A stretch of 64,000 bases of DNA, taken from the NCBI RefSeq assembly GCF_000240165.1, contig NC_017585.1, positions 558,001 through 622,000 on the forward strand, written 5' to 3'. Shown here piece after piece: positions 17,679 through 26,224 of the stretch. Positions within the stretch are counted from its first letter, which is position 1. Each line of letters opens with the position of its first letter. This DNA comes from Streptantibioticus cattleyicolor NRRL 8057 = DSM 46488. GTDB lineage: Bacteria > Actinomycetota > Actinomycetes > Streptomycetales > Streptomycetaceae. Made by a program: the position numbers and the translations under genes. The notes beneath the pieces were generated by a model. That model had not been told where the DNA came from. It made no database searches and saw only the letters and a program-made list of their open reading frames with translations.

Positions 17679-17918
17679 ATGAGCGACATACGTACCCGCC
17701 TCGCCGACTGGTGGTCCACCCTCGGCGACACGGCCAAGGAGCGGCTGCTCTCCCTCGGCGACGACGACCACCTGCCGGCCTCGTTCGCCAACGAGCTGAG
17801 GGAGGCCGGGGTCTTCCCGGTCAGCGACGGCTACTGGCCCGGCCAGGAGACCTCACCGGACGCCTTCCGCCAGCCCCACGAACTGCGTGCCTTCCTCAAC
17901 GAGCAGCGCCTCCAGTGA
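17679..17918 (+). CDS. Small cytoplasmic protein, unknown function
   Basis: This 79-residue soluble, acidic protein has SDIRTRLADWWSTLGDTAKERLL at the N-terminus and HELRAFLNEQRLQ at the C-terminus. Codon use is typical of the window. I recognise no domain. It is divergent from the PASTA-like gene and convergent with the acetyltransferase at 17931. Its stop is two bases before a CTGACG-N3-CGTCAG palindrome. Confidence 0.7.
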   Translation: MSDIRTRLADWWSTLGDTAKERLLSLGDDDHLPASFANELREAGVFPVSDGYWPGQETSPDAFRQPHELRAFLNEQRLQ

Positions 17919-17919
17919 A

Positions 17920-17934
17920 CTGACGATACGTCAG
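17920..17934. repeat. Stop-codon palindrome CTGACG-ATA-CGTCAG
   Basis: This perfect 6+3+6 inverted repeat lies between convergent genes. The acetyltransferase stop codon (17931-17933) is in the right arm, and the plus-strand gene stops two bases before the left arm. Confidence 0.85.
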
Positions 17935-18464
17935 AAAGGCAGCGAACGCAGCCGCACCGCACCGGCGGGCCACCGCGCCTCCTCGCGCAACGGTGTCCAC
18001 ATGGTGCGCAACGGCATCACCACGGACCCGTCGGGCTGCTCGACACGCACGTCACCGCCGACCGGGTGCCAGCCCAGCCTGCGGTAGAGCGCGGTCAGCG
18101 GCGGGCGGCAGAACAGCAGGCCGAAGCCGGGGCCGAGGGTGCGGGCGTGGTCCAGGGCGGCGCCGACGGCCAGCCGGGCGAGGCCGTGCCCCCGTACGTC
18201 GGCGGCGACGGCCACTCCCCCGACGCCGGCCACCTCGGTGTCGAGGCCGCCGACGGTGACCGGCGCCCGGCGCAGCCCCGCGTGGGCCACCAGCCGGTCG
18301 CCGAGCACCACGCCGAAGTGGATCTCCTTGGGCAGCCAGGTCAGTTGGGCGTCGGCGACCCCGAACGGATCCGGGTCGGCCCCGAGGAGGCGGTCCTGGT
18401 CGTCCCTGGTGTATCCGTCGAGGCGGACGACGGCGGGTGCGGCCGAGGGGAGTTGAGCGGTCAT
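17931..18464 (-). CDS. GNAT-family N-acetyltransferase
   Basis: This 177-residue acyl-CoA-dependent acetyltransferase has the acetyl-CoA pyrophosphate loop VAVAADVRGHGLARLAVGAAL (R-G-H-G-L-A) near residue 95, preceded by beta strand VAGVGGV. The later FCRPPLTALYRRLGWHPV is the usual GNAT C-terminal region. Overall size and this last motif resemble AAC(2')-type or Eis-like single-domain acetyltransferases, but the substrate cannot be told. The ATG at 18464 (MTAQLPS) was chosen. An in-frame ATG at 18500 is possible. Confidence 0.82.
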   Translation of the reverse strand: MTAQLPSAAPAVVRLDGYTRDDQDRLLGADPDPFGVADAQLTWLPKEIHFGVVLGDRLVAHAGLRRAPVTVGGLDTEVAGVGGVAVAADVRGHGLARLAVGAALDHARTLGPGFGLLFCRPPLTALYRRLGWHPVGGDVRVEQPDGSVVMPLRTMWTPLREEARWPAGAVRLRSLPF

Positions 18465-18506
18465 GGGCCCATGATCGGTGCGGGGGCGGCCGGTTGCCAA
18501 CGTCCG

Positions 18507-20483
18507 TCAGCGGGCGGACGCGGCGGCGATGGCGGCCAGGTGGCGGTCGACCGGGCCCGCGGTGAGCAGACCGCTGCCGGCGCCGGCGAGCTGGCCCGCG
18601 GCCGGACGCAGCCGGGCGTGGACGCGGTCGAGCACCTCCCGGTCGCCGAGTTCCACGGCGACCGCGGCGCTCAGGGAGCACAACGCCTCGTACAGCAGGT
18701 CCGCGGGGGGCTCGGGCTGGGCGCGCAGCGCGGTACGGGCCTCGTCCGGGCGGCCCTGGCGCAGCAGGGTGAACGGCTCGGCCCACGGCCGGTAGGGGCC
18801 CCAGTCGGCGTCCGGGTCGGCGGACGCGACGGCGGTGGCGGGGTCACCGGCGAGCCGCAGGCAGAGCAGCGCGAGCGGGAGCAGCCCCGTCTCCAGCCCC
18901 GGCATCCCGGCGCCGTCGAGCCGGGCGGCGGCGGCCCGGTAGGCGGCCTCGGCCTCGCGGGGGCGTCCGGTGGCGGCCGTCCGCAGCGCGGCGTACCACT
19001 GGGTGAAGACGCCCACCAGCGGCAGTTCGTGCCGGTCGGCGAGGTGGTCCGCGGCGGCGGCGTGCCGGTCCGCCGCCGGGAAGTCGCCGAGGGCGCAGTG
19101 GGCCTGGAGGCGGATGAGGTGGCCGAGCACCTCGTAGGTCACCAGGCCGTGGCGGGCGGCGAGTTGGACCAGTTCGGCGCCGATCGCGTCACGCCGCGGG
19201 GCGAGCCCGGCCCGGTCGCAGGACTGCATGAAGACCCCGTTGAGCGCGAACGCCAGCAGCGCGGGGTCGTCGACGCGGCGGGCGAGTTCCTCGGCCTGCG
19301 CGGCGGCGCGGCGTGGTCCGGGGTCCCGGGTGCCGCGCGACTCGACGGCGATGGTGGCCAGCAGCCGGCAGCGGGCCGCGTCGTGCGCCGCGCCGGGCGG
19401 CAGGGCGGCCAGGGCGCGCCGGGCGGCGGCCACGACACGGGCGGCGAGGTCGGGGTCGTCGGAACGGGTCCAGATGGCGGGGACGTCGTAGGCGCCGATC
19501 ACCCGGGCGGTCAGTTCGGGGTCGCCGAACTCCTCGGCGGAGGCGATGGCGGCCGGCCGGTGCTCGCGGGCGGCGGCCAGCCCCCCGCCGCCGGTCACCG
19601 CGAGGTTGCGCAGGAGTCCGACGGTGGCCTCGACGCGGGCGCGGGCTCCGGCGGCGACGGCGCGGTCGTAGGCGGCGGTGGCCCGGGTCCACAGCCGGTC
19701 GGCGGTGGCGGCGGGCGCGGTCGGCTGGTCGAGCGCCGGGTCCTGGGCGAGGACGGCGGCCTCCAGGCGGCGCAGGGCCGGGCCGGGGTCGAGGCCGAGC
19801 CGGTCGGCGAGGGTGGCGCGGGCGTGGCGCAGTACAGCGAGGGCGTCGGCCTGGCGGCCGGTGCGGTACAGGGCGAGGGCCAGCAGCCGCCAGGCGTCCT
19901 CGCGCCAGGGGTGGTCGGTCAGATGGGCGTCGAGGTCGGGCACCGCCTCGGCGGCGAGCCCGAGGGCGAGCCGGGCCGCGGCCCGGTCCTCCACCGCCCG
20001 CAGCCGCAGTTCGGCCAGGCGTGCCCGTTCGCCGCGGGCCCACTCCTCGGCCTCGAACCCGGCGTAGGCCGGCCCGCGCCACAGCCCCAGCGCCGCGTCG
20101 AGCGTCTCCAGCGCCGCCGCCGGGGGCGCCGTCCGGGCGGCGTCGAGGGCCGTCTCGAACCGCCAGGCGTCCACCTCCTCCGGCGCCGCCCGCAGCGCGT
20201 ACCCGGGGCCCTCGGTGACCAGCAGCCGGGCCGGGGCGCGGGGCGGACGCTCCGGTTCCAGGACGCGGCGCAGCGCGGCGACGAAGGTCTGCACGGCGCC
20301 CACGGCTCCGGCCGGCGGCTCGGGCCACAGGTCGGTGACGAGACGGGAGACCGGGACGACCCGGCGGCGGGCGACGATCAGCCGGGCCAGCACCGCCCGG
20401 TGGCGTGGCCCCTTCAGCGCCAGCCCGGCGCCGCCGCGTTCGGCCGTCACCGGCCCGAGCACCCCGAACGTGACCCGTTCCAT
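18507..20483 (-). CDS. SARP/AfsR-like transcriptional regulator with BTAD and long C-terminal domain
   Basis: This is a 658-residue regulator. An N-terminal winged helix of OmpR type covers residues 1-95 (VTFGVLGPV, LKGPRHRAVLARLIVARRRVVPVSRLVTDLWP, VQTFVAALRRVLEP). A bacterial transcriptional activation domain follows to about residue 245 (DAWRFETALDAA, LWRGPAYAGFEAEEWA, DAHLTDHPWREDAWRLLALALYRTGRQADAL). The rest is helical and TPR-like, with no Walker A/B, so the NB-ARC ATPase of AfsR is absent. The ATG at 20483 follows GGAAGG. The gene is divergent from a dehalogenase-like hydrolase at 20650 and probably controls it. Confidence 0.9.
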   Translation of the reverse strand: MERVTFGVLGPVTAERGGAGLALKGPRHRAVLARLIVARRRVVPVSRLVTDLWPEPPAGAVGAVQTFVAALRRVLEPERPPRAPARLLVTEGPGYALRAAPEEVDAWRFETALDAARTAPPAAALETLDAALGLWRGPAYAGFEAEEWARGERARLAELRLRAVEDRAAARLALGLAAEAVPDLDAHLTDHPWREDAWRLLALALYRTGRQADALAVLRHARATLADRLGLDPGPALRRLEAAVLAQDPALDQPTAPAATADRLWTRATAAYDRAVAAGARARVEATVGLLRNLAVTGGGGLAAAREHRPAAIASAEEFGDPELTARVIGAYDVPAIWTRSDDPDLAARVVAAARRALAALPPGAAHDAARCRLLATIAVESRGTRDPGPRRAAAQAEELARRVDDPALLAFALNGVFMQSCDRAGLAPRRDAIGAELVQLAARHGLVTYEVLGHLIRLQAHCALGDFPAADRHAAAADHLADRHELPLVGVFTQWYAALRTAATGRPREAEAAYRAAAARLDGAGMPGLETGLLPLALLCLRLAGDPATAVASADPDADWGPYRPWAEPFTLLRQGRPDEARTALRAQPEPPADLLYEALCSLSAAVAVELGDREVLDRVHARLRPAAGQLAGAGSGLLTAGPVDRHLAAIAAASAR

Positions 20484-20649
20484 CCTCACCTTCCCGGCAT
20501 CCCCGCTGCCCGCGCCACGGTACGCGCCCGGCCGGACGGCCCCGCCGCGCGGGCGCTGATCCGTTGCTGATCGGCGCGCGGCAGGCTCGGTCACGTACGT
20601 CACCGGCACGGGGCCGACCCGCCGGGCGGATCAGACAGAACGGAACACC

Positions 20650-21531
20650 ATGGCAACACCCACCATCCCCGGCTTCGAGCAGCAGCGCATCCGGGTCGCC
20701 GACGGCGTCTCCCTCAACGTCGCCGTGGGCGGCTCGGGCACCCCGGTGGTGCTGCTGCACGGCTTCCCGCAGACCCATCTGATGTGGCGGCACGTGGCCC
20801 CGGAACTGGCCGCCGACCACACCGTGATCTGCCCCGACCTGCGTGGTTACGGGGCCAGCGACAAGCCGTCCGGCGACGATCCGGACGCCTACGCCAAGCG
20901 CACCATGGCCGCGGACGTGGTGGCCCTCGCCCGTGCGCTGGGCCACGAGCGCTTCGCGCTGGCCGGCCACGACCGGGGCGCCCTGGTCGCCTTCCGCGCC
21001 GGGCTCGACCACCCGGCGGCCGTGTCCCACCTGGCCTGCCTGGACGTGGTGCCGACGCTGGACATGTGGGAGGTGATGCACGGCGTCTCCGCCGCGGTCG
21101 GCTTCCACCTGTACCTGATGGCCCAGCCGCCCGGGCTGCCCGAGCAGCTGATCGGCGCCGCCCCGGACGCCTTCTTCGGCCACTTCCTGGACGCCTGGAC
21201 GGTCGGCGCCCAGGTGCACCCGGCCGAGGTGCGCGCCGCCTACCTGGACGCCTGCCGGGCCGCCGTGCCGTCGATCGTGGCCGACTACCGCGCCTCGGCC
21301 GGCGTCGACGTCGAGCACGACGAGGCGGACCGGGCGGCGGGCAACCAGCTGCGGATGCCGGTCACCGTGCTCCAGCAGGACTGGGGTGCGGCCCTCGGTT
21401 ACGACGCGGCGGCGGTGTGGCGGGCCTGGGCGCCGGATCTGCGCCACACGACCCTCACGGCCGGCCACTTCATGGCCGAGGAGGCGCCCGGCCAGGTCAC
21501 CGAGGCGCTGCGCGAGCTGCTCACCCGCTGA
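20650..21531 (+). CDS. Haloacetate-dehalogenase-like alpha/beta hydrolase
   Basis: This 293-residue hydrolase has oxyanion motif VVLLHGFPQTHLMW, CPDLRGYGASDKP, the nucleophile elbow AGHDRGALVAFR with Asp followed by Arg (near residue 107) and catalytic His in TAGHFMAEEAP. The GHDRGA...R pattern is that of fluoroacetate/haloacetate dehalogenases and related epoxide hydrolases. No signal peptide is seen. It is divergent from the SARP-like regulator, with 166 bases between starts. Confidence 0.88.
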   Translation: MATPTIPGFEQQRIRVADGVSLNVAVGGSGTPVVLLHGFPQTHLMWRHVAPELAADHTVICPDLRGYGASDKPSGDDPDAYAKRTMAADVVALARALGHERFALAGHDRGALVAFRAGLDHPAAVSHLACLDVVPTLDMWEVMHGVSAAVGFHLYLMAQPPGLPEQLIGAAPDAFFGHFLDAWTVGAQVHPAEVRAAYLDACRAAVPSIVADYRASAGVDVEHDEADRAAGNQLRMPVTVLQQDWGAALGYDAAAVWRAWAPDLRHTTLTAGHFMAEEAPGQVTEALRELLTR

Positions 21532-21566
21532 GCACCACTCCGCCGAAGATCCGGTGCCCGGGGGTG

Positions 21567-21597
21567 TTGACGGTCACCCGTGTGGTGAGTCTACGTT
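21567..21597 (+). promoter_or_regulatory. Predicted promoter of the 43-residue peptide gene
   Basis: TTGACG (21567) is followed by TCTACG at a 17-base spacing (or TACGTT at 19). The predicted start would leave a leader of about 75-80 bases before the peptide ATG. Confidence 0.5.
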
Positions 21598-21681
21598 TGC
21601 CGTGAAGACGCCATTTCCTTCCGTTTCGTACCGGATGCCGGTGCCGGACCGGAAGGCGGGACGCGGCGAGAGGAGGCTGCC

Positions 21682-21813
21682 ATGTTCTTCGGCTGGTTCC
21701 ACCGTGGCTTCGGCTTCGGGCGCGATCGCCGCCACGACTGCGGTCGCGGCGACGGCTACGGCTACGGGTGCGGCGACGGTTACGGATACGGTCACGGCCG
21801 TTGCTGGTGGTGA
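21682..21813 (+). CDS. 43-residue Gly/Tyr/Cys-rich peptide
   Basis: An ATG eight bases after a near-perfect GAGAGGAGG ribosome site opens a 43-codon frame ending in TGA. The product starts MFFGWFHRGFGFGRD, continues with alternating Gly/Asp/Tyr and Cys (CGRGDGYGYGCGDGYGYGHG) and ends RCWW. It has three Cys (residues 20, 30, 41), several His and a high aromatic content, but no signal peptide. It could be a metal-binding or structural peptide, or a ribosomal-peptide precursor, but no modification enzyme is adjacent. Its own promoter lies upstream. I recognise no family. Confidence 0.65.
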   Translation: MFFGWFHRGFGFGRDRRHDCGRGDGYGYGCGDGYGYGHGRCWW

Positions 21814-21870
21814 CCCGGGCATTGAGTCAGGGGACCGGCGGTTCGGCGCCGGTTCCCGGCATGTGCGGTC

Positions 21871-22254
21871 TCAGACGGCGTCCTGGGGGTACCAGCGCAG
21901 CTCGACGGTGTTGCCGTCCGGGTCGAGCACGTAGAGCGACTCGGCGGTGCCGCGGGCGCCGAACCGGGGGCCGGGGCCGTCCACCACGGTGAACTCGCCG
22001 GAGTCGACGACCTCCTGCCAGTCCAGCGGTTCGACCACCAGGCAGATGTGGTCGACGTTGGACTCCCCGCGGGGCCGGGAGACCAGGTCGATGATGGTGG
22101 CGTCGTCCACCCGCACCGACGGGAACGGCACCTTCCCGGCCCGCCACTCCTCGACGCGCACCGGCGCCAGGCCGAGCCGGCCGCGGTAGAAGTCGAGGGA
22201 GCGTTCCACGTCCCCCACGTTGAGGACGAGGTGGTCGAAGGCGATGACGCGCAT
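21871..22254 (-). CDS. VOC-superfamily (glyoxalase/bleomycin-resistance fold) protein
   Basis: This 127-residue protein has two beta-alpha-beta-beta-beta modules: FDHLVLNVGDVERSLDFYRGRLGL at the start, then NVDHICLVVEPLDW and YVLDPDGNTVELRWYP. The metal-binding pattern His (FDHL), His (VDHI) and Glu (VELRW) is present, so a divalent-metal lyase, dioxygenase or drug-binding role is possible. The ATG at 22254 follows GAGGAAG. It sits alone between the peptide gene and the arabinose operon terminator. Confidence 0.88.
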   Translation of the reverse strand: MRVIAFDHLVLNVGDVERSLDFYRGRLGLAPVRVEEWRAGKVPFPSVRVDDATIIDLVSRPRGESNVDHICLVVEPLDWQEVVDSGEFTVVDGPGPRFGARGTAESLYVLDPDGNTVELRWYPQDAV

Positions 22255-22414
22255 GGGTCTTCCTCGGTCGGGTCGGCCGACCGGCCGGTACGGGCCGGTG
22301 GTGCGGCCCCCGTCGGGTGGCCGCACCACGGAACCATAACCATCGGTGATCATGGGCGCGATCGGTCGTCGGTCCTGGGTCCCGGGCCGGGGGGCCTACG
22401 GCCGACGGCCCTCG

Positions 22415-22450
22415 GGCGCGGGACCGGCCGGTGCGTGCCGGTCCCGCGCC
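22415..22450 (-). terminator. Terminator of the arabinose/ABC operon
   Basis: A perfect 14-bp stem (GGCGCGGGACCGGC and complement) with an eight-base loop begins two bases after the permease stop codon on the minus strand. Confidence 0.85.
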
Positions 22451-22451
22451 G

Positions 22452-23468
22452 TCAGCGCCTGCGTGCCACCCTCCGAGCACGCAGGCGGTCCGCGGTGATG
22501 GCCAGGCCCAGTACGCAACCGAGCACGATGTTGGTGTAGTTGGAGTTGATCTGAAGGGTCGTCAGACCGTTGTTGATCAGTTCGAGCAGCACGGTGCCGG
22601 CCACGATGCCCAGGATGCGTCCCTGGCCGCCGACGAGGCTCACCCCGCCGATCACCGCGGCGGCGATGGCGGACAGCTCCCAGCCCACCCCGACGCCGCT
22701 CGCCGAGCCCACGCCCATCCGGCCCAGCACCAGCACCGCGGCGCAGCCGGACAGCAGCGAGCTGGTGACGTACATCGCCACCACCCGGCGGTCGCCGCGG
22801 ATCCCGGCCAGCCGCGCCGCCTCGGCATTGCCGCCCACCGCGTACACCTGCCGTCCGGCGAAGGTGCGTTCCAGGAAGAACCAGGCGGCGACGGCGACCA
22901 CCGCGAAGATCACCAGCGGCACCGGCACCTGGGCCAGGTAGGTCTGCCCCAGGTCGCCGAAGAAGCCGGAGATGCCGGTGATCGAGGTGCCGGAGGTGAC
23001 CGCCAGCGTGACGCCCTGGGCCACCGTGTAGGTGACCAGGGTGACCACGAAGGGCGGCATCCGCAGCCGGGTGACGGCGAGCCCGTGGACCAGGCCGACC
23101 AGCCCGGTCAGGGCGAGCACGATCACCACCGCGAGCGGCGCGGGCAGCCCGGCCCGGACGTTGAGCCACGACATCAGGATCACCCCGGTGCCCAGCAGCG
23201 CGCCCACCGACAGGTCGATCCCACCGGTGAGGATCACCAGCGACTCGCCGATCGCGATCAGCCCGTACTGGGCCAGGTCGAACCCCATGCCCTGGAGGTT
23301 GACCGGGCCGGCGAACGACGGCTTGGTGAGGGCCAGTGCCGCGAAGACCACGACGCAGGCGGCGACCACGCCGGCCTCGGGCGTCTCGGCCAGCCGTCGC
23401 AGCCGGGACGGCCCGGCGCCGGGCCGGGTGCCTTCCCCGGGGCGCGCCGGGGCGGTTTCGGTCGTCAT
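22452..23468 (-). CDS. Sugar ABC transporter permease (RbsC/AraH-like)
   Basis: This 338-residue inner-membrane protein has eight to ten hydrophobic helices and the family motifs GGIDLSVGALLGTGVILMSW and FAGRQVYAVGGNAEAARLAGI, the latter contacting the ATPase. A second conserved region is AAAVIGGVSLVGGQGRILG. Its ATG overlaps the ATPase stop (ATGA). With the ATPase and binding protein it forms the importer of this operon; linkage to araBAD makes L-arabinose the likely substrate (inference). GAGGAAG precedes the start. Confidence 0.93.
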   Translation of the reverse strand: MTTETAPARPGEGTRPGAGPSRLRRLAETPEAGVVAACVVVFAALALTKPSFAGPVNLQGMGFDLAQYGLIAIGESLVILTGGIDLSVGALLGTGVILMSWLNVRAGLPAPLAVVIVLALTGLVGLVHGLAVTRLRMPPFVVTLVTYTVAQGVTLAVTSGTSITGISGFFGDLGQTYLAQVPVPLVIFAVVAVAAWFFLERTFAGRQVYAVGGNAEAARLAGIRGDRRVVAMYVTSSLLSGCAAVLVLGRMGVGSASGVGVGWELSAIAAAVIGGVSLVGGQGRILGIVAGTVLLELINNGLTTLQINSNYTNIVLGCVLGLAITADRLRARRVARRR

Positions 23469-25009
23469 GCGCTCGCTTCCTCCCGTGGCGCGGCGGGCCG
23501 GGTGCCGGCCGCCGCGGTCATGATGGCTTCCTTGCCGAACCGTTCGCGGGGGATGTCGGCCACCACCTCGCCGTGGGCCATCACCACGATCCGGTGGCAG
23601 ATCCACAGCAGTTCCTCCAGTTCGGAGGAGGCGACCAGGACCGCCAGGCCCCGTTCGGCGGCCTCGTCGACCAGCCGGTAGATCTCCGCCTTGGCGCCGA
23701 CGTCCACCCCGCGGGTGGGTTCGTCGAGCAGCAGCAGCCGGGGGTCGGCGGCCAGCCAGCGGCCGAAGACCGCCTTCTGCTGGTTGCCGCCGGACAGGTC
23801 GCCGATGGGCTGTTCCGCGCTGTGCAGCCGCACCCCGAGGTCGGCCACGATGCGCCGGGCGTGCTCCTTGTCGGCGCGCGGGGTGAGCACGCCGCCCCGG
23901 CTGATCCGGCGCAGCGTGCTGAGCGTGACGTTCCAGCGCACCGAGTGGGCCGGCAGCAGCGCCTGCTCCTTGCGGTCCTCGGGGACGAGGCCGACCCCGG
24001 CCGCCACCGCGTCGGCCGGGTGCCGGGGCCGGAACTCCCGGTCGCCGAGGAGCACCGAGCCGCCGGTACGCGGCTGGGCGCCCATGACGGTGTGCAGCAG
24101 CCGGCTGCGTCCGGAGCCCATCAGCCCGGCGACGCCGACGATCTCGCCGGCCCGTACGTCGAGGTCGACCGGGCCGAGGCCGTCGGCGGTAAGCCCGCGG
24201 ACCCGCAGCACGGCGCGGCGGTCCACCGAGGGCGGCGGGGCGATGTCGGCGCGGGCCAGCTCGGCGCCGACCATCTCGCGGATGAGCCGTTCCTCGGTGG
24301 CCTCGGCCGGGGTGAGGTCGGCGACCAGCCGTCCGCCGCGGAGCACCACCACCCGGTCGGCCAGGGCGCGTACCTCGTCCAGCCGGTGGCCGATGAAGAG
24401 CACGGCGCCGCCGGCCCGGGCGTGCCGCCGGGCGAGGGAGAGCACCTGGCCGGCCTCGACGGGGCCGAGCGAGGAGGTGGGTTCGTCCAGGATGAGGACG
24501 ACCGGCCGGTGCCCCCACGCCTTGGCGATCTCGATCATCTGGCGGACCGGCACCGGCAGCCGTTCCACCGGGCGGTCCACGTCGATGTGGTCCATGCCGA
24601 CCTCGGCCAGCAGCGCGCGGGCCTCCTCGCGGGTACGGGAACGGTCGAACAGCCAGCGCCCCGGGGCGCGTTGCGGGGTGCCGGCCGGGTGGCGGCCCAG
24701 CAGCAGGTTCTCGGCCACGCTCAACCCGCCGACCAGGGGGAACTCCTGGGCGACCAGGCTGACGCCGAGCGCCCGGGCCTGGTCCGGACGGCCGGCCGGC
24801 AGCGGCCGTCCGGCGACGGTGACCTCGCCGGTGGTGGGGGTCACGGTGCCGGACAGCACCCCCATCAAGGTGGACTTGCCGGCCCCGTTCTCCCCGGCGA
24901 CCGCGGTGATCTGGCCGCGTTTCAACTCCAGTTCGGGGATGTCGAGGACGGTCACCGGACCGTAGCGTTTGCTGACGCCGCGCAGTGCGGCGGCGGTGTC
25001 GGCGGCCAT
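23465..25009 (-). CDS. Sugar ABC transporter ATP-binding protein, two ATPase domains (RbsA/AraG-like)
   Basis: This 514-residue protein has tandem nucleotide-binding domains. The first has intact Walker A (AVAGENGAGKSTLMGVLSG, near residue 38) and Walker B LILDEPTSSL with SLARRHARAGGAVLFIGHRL. The second has a degenerate Walker A (GLMGSGRSRLLHTVMG), signature LSGGNQQKAVFGRWLAADP and Walker B LLLLDEPTRGVDVGAKAEIY. One intact and one degenerate site is the norm for monosaccharide importers of this family. The start lies two bases after the binding-protein stop, and the stop overlaps the permease start. Confidence 0.94.
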   Translation of the reverse strand: MAADTAAALRGVSKRYGPVTVLDIPELELKRGQITAVAGENGAGKSTLMGVLSGTVTPTTGEVTVAGRPLPAGRPDQARALGVSLVAQEFPLVGGLSVAENLLLGRHPAGTPQRAPGRWLFDRSRTREEARALLAEVGMDHIDVDRPVERLPVPVRQMIEIAKAWGHRPVVLILDEPTSSLGPVEAGQVLSLARRHARAGGAVLFIGHRLDEVRALADRVVVLRGGRLVADLTPAEATEERLIREMVGAELARADIAPPPSVDRRAVLRVRGLTADGLGPVDLDVRAGEIVGVAGLMGSGRSRLLHTVMGAQPRTGGSVLLGDREFRPRHPADAVAAGVGLVPEDRKEQALLPAHSVRWNVTLSTLRRISRGGVLTPRADKEHARRIVADLGVRLHSAEQPIGDLSGGNQQKAVFGRWLAADPRLLLLDEPTRGVDVGAKAEIYRLVDEAAERGLAVLVASSELEELLWICHRIVVMAHGEVVADIPRERFGKEAIMTAAAGTRPAAPREEASA

Positions 25010-25011
25010 GG

Positions 25012-26160
25012 TCACCCCGCGATGCCGAGCTTGGCCAGCAGGGCGCGGTAGTCGGCGAGGTTGGCCTTGGTGACCAGTCCGACGCCGGAGCTGAGGGTGG
25101 TGCCGTCGTGCTCCAGGTAGGGGGCGACGATCTTCATGGTGGCGTCCCGGCCGAGCACCTTGAAGGCGGTGAGCAGGAAGGCGCCGGTGTACCCCTGCTG
25201 GTAGGGCTGTTGGAGCACGGTGGCCTGGATGACGCCGGAGTCGACGAACTTCAGCGTCTGGGCGTCGCTGTCGTCGGCCACGATCTTGATCCGGCCGGTC
25301 TTGCCTGCCGCCTGCACCGCCTGGGCGGCGGAGGGGCCGTCGTAGGAGTAGACCCCGTACAACCCGGCGACCTCGGGGTTGGTCTGGATGGCGGTCTGCG
25401 CGTTGGAGAGTGCCTTGGAGGCGTCCATGCCGTCGCTGAGCTTCTGCACCACCTTGACGCCGCTGCCCTTGACGGCGTCCTCGAAGCCGCGGATGCGTTC
25501 CACCGCGTTGGACGTGGTGAGCGAGCCGACCAGCACCACGACCTGGCCCTTGCCGCCCAGTGCCTGCTTCATCGCCTCGCCGGCCCGTTGTCCGGCCTGG
25601 TAGTTGGGGGTGCCGAGGTAGAGTTCGGCGCCGACGTCCTTGGGCAGCGGGGAGTCGATGGCGAGCACCGGGATGCCGGCCCGCTCGGCGGAGGCGATGG
25701 GTGCCTTGACCGCGGTCGGGTCGATGGCCGAGATGCTCAGCCCGGTGATGCCCTGGCCGCGCAGGGTCTGGACGATGGAGAGCTGCTGGTCCAGCCGGCC
25801 GTTGGCGGGGGCCTGGTAGGTGCCCTTGACGCCGAGGTCGGCGAGGCCCTTGGTGAAGCCGGCGCGGCCGGCGTTCCAGTAGTCGGTGGCCACGTTGACC
25901 ACCATGGCCTGGTTGAGCCGGGAGAGGTCCTTGCCCTTCAGGGCCGCCTTCAACGCGCCGTCCAGTTTGGTGAGGTTGGCGTCGTTGAAGCCGATGTCGC
26001 CCTTGATGGCGGCGGCCGGGGTGGTGGTGCCGGACCCGGCCGGGGTGCCCCCGGCCCCCGTTCTGCTGCATCCGGCCGCCGTGAGGGCGACGGCGACCGC
26101 GGTCATGGCGACGGCGAGGCGCCCGGCCGTCCGGCGGACGCGCGGTGGGGTTGCGGCCAT
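25012..26160 (-). CDS. Sugar ABC transporter substrate-binding lipoprotein
   Basis: This is a 382-residue periplasmic-binding-protein type 1 fold (RbsB-like). The signal peptide AVAMTAVAVALTAAGC ends in a lipobox with Cys near residue 31, so the protein is anchored outside the membrane. The body has the two-lobe pattern GITGLSISAIDPTAVKAPIASAERAGIPVLAIDSPLP, GQVVVLVGSLTTSNAVERIRGFEDAV and LYGVYSYDGPSAAQAVQAAG. The ATG follows AAAGGA. As part of the araBDA operon it probably binds L-arabinose or an oligosaccharide of it. Confidence 0.93.
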   Translation of the reverse strand: MAATPPRVRRTAGRLAVAMTAVAVALTAAGCSRTGAGGTPAGSGTTTPAAAIKGDIGFNDANLTKLDGALKAALKGKDLSRLNQAMVVNVATDYWNAGRAGFTKGLADLGVKGTYQAPANGRLDQQLSIVQTLRGQGITGLSISAIDPTAVKAPIASAERAGIPVLAIDSPLPKDVGAELYLGTPNYQAGQRAGEAMKQALGGKGQVVVLVGSLTTSNAVERIRGFEDAVKGSGVKVVQKLSDGMDASKALSNAQTAIQTNPEVAGLYGVYSYDGPSAAQAVQAAGKTGRIKIVADDSDAQTLKFVDSGVIQATVLQQPYQQGYTGAFLLTAFKVLGRDATMKIVAPYLEHDGTTLSSGVGLVTKANLADYRALLAKLGIAG

Positions 26161-26224
26161 GGTGCTGGTCCTTTCGAGGAGGGTGGGGTGGTGCGGAGCG
26201 AACAGGGGGTGGGGCCGTGGTGGC

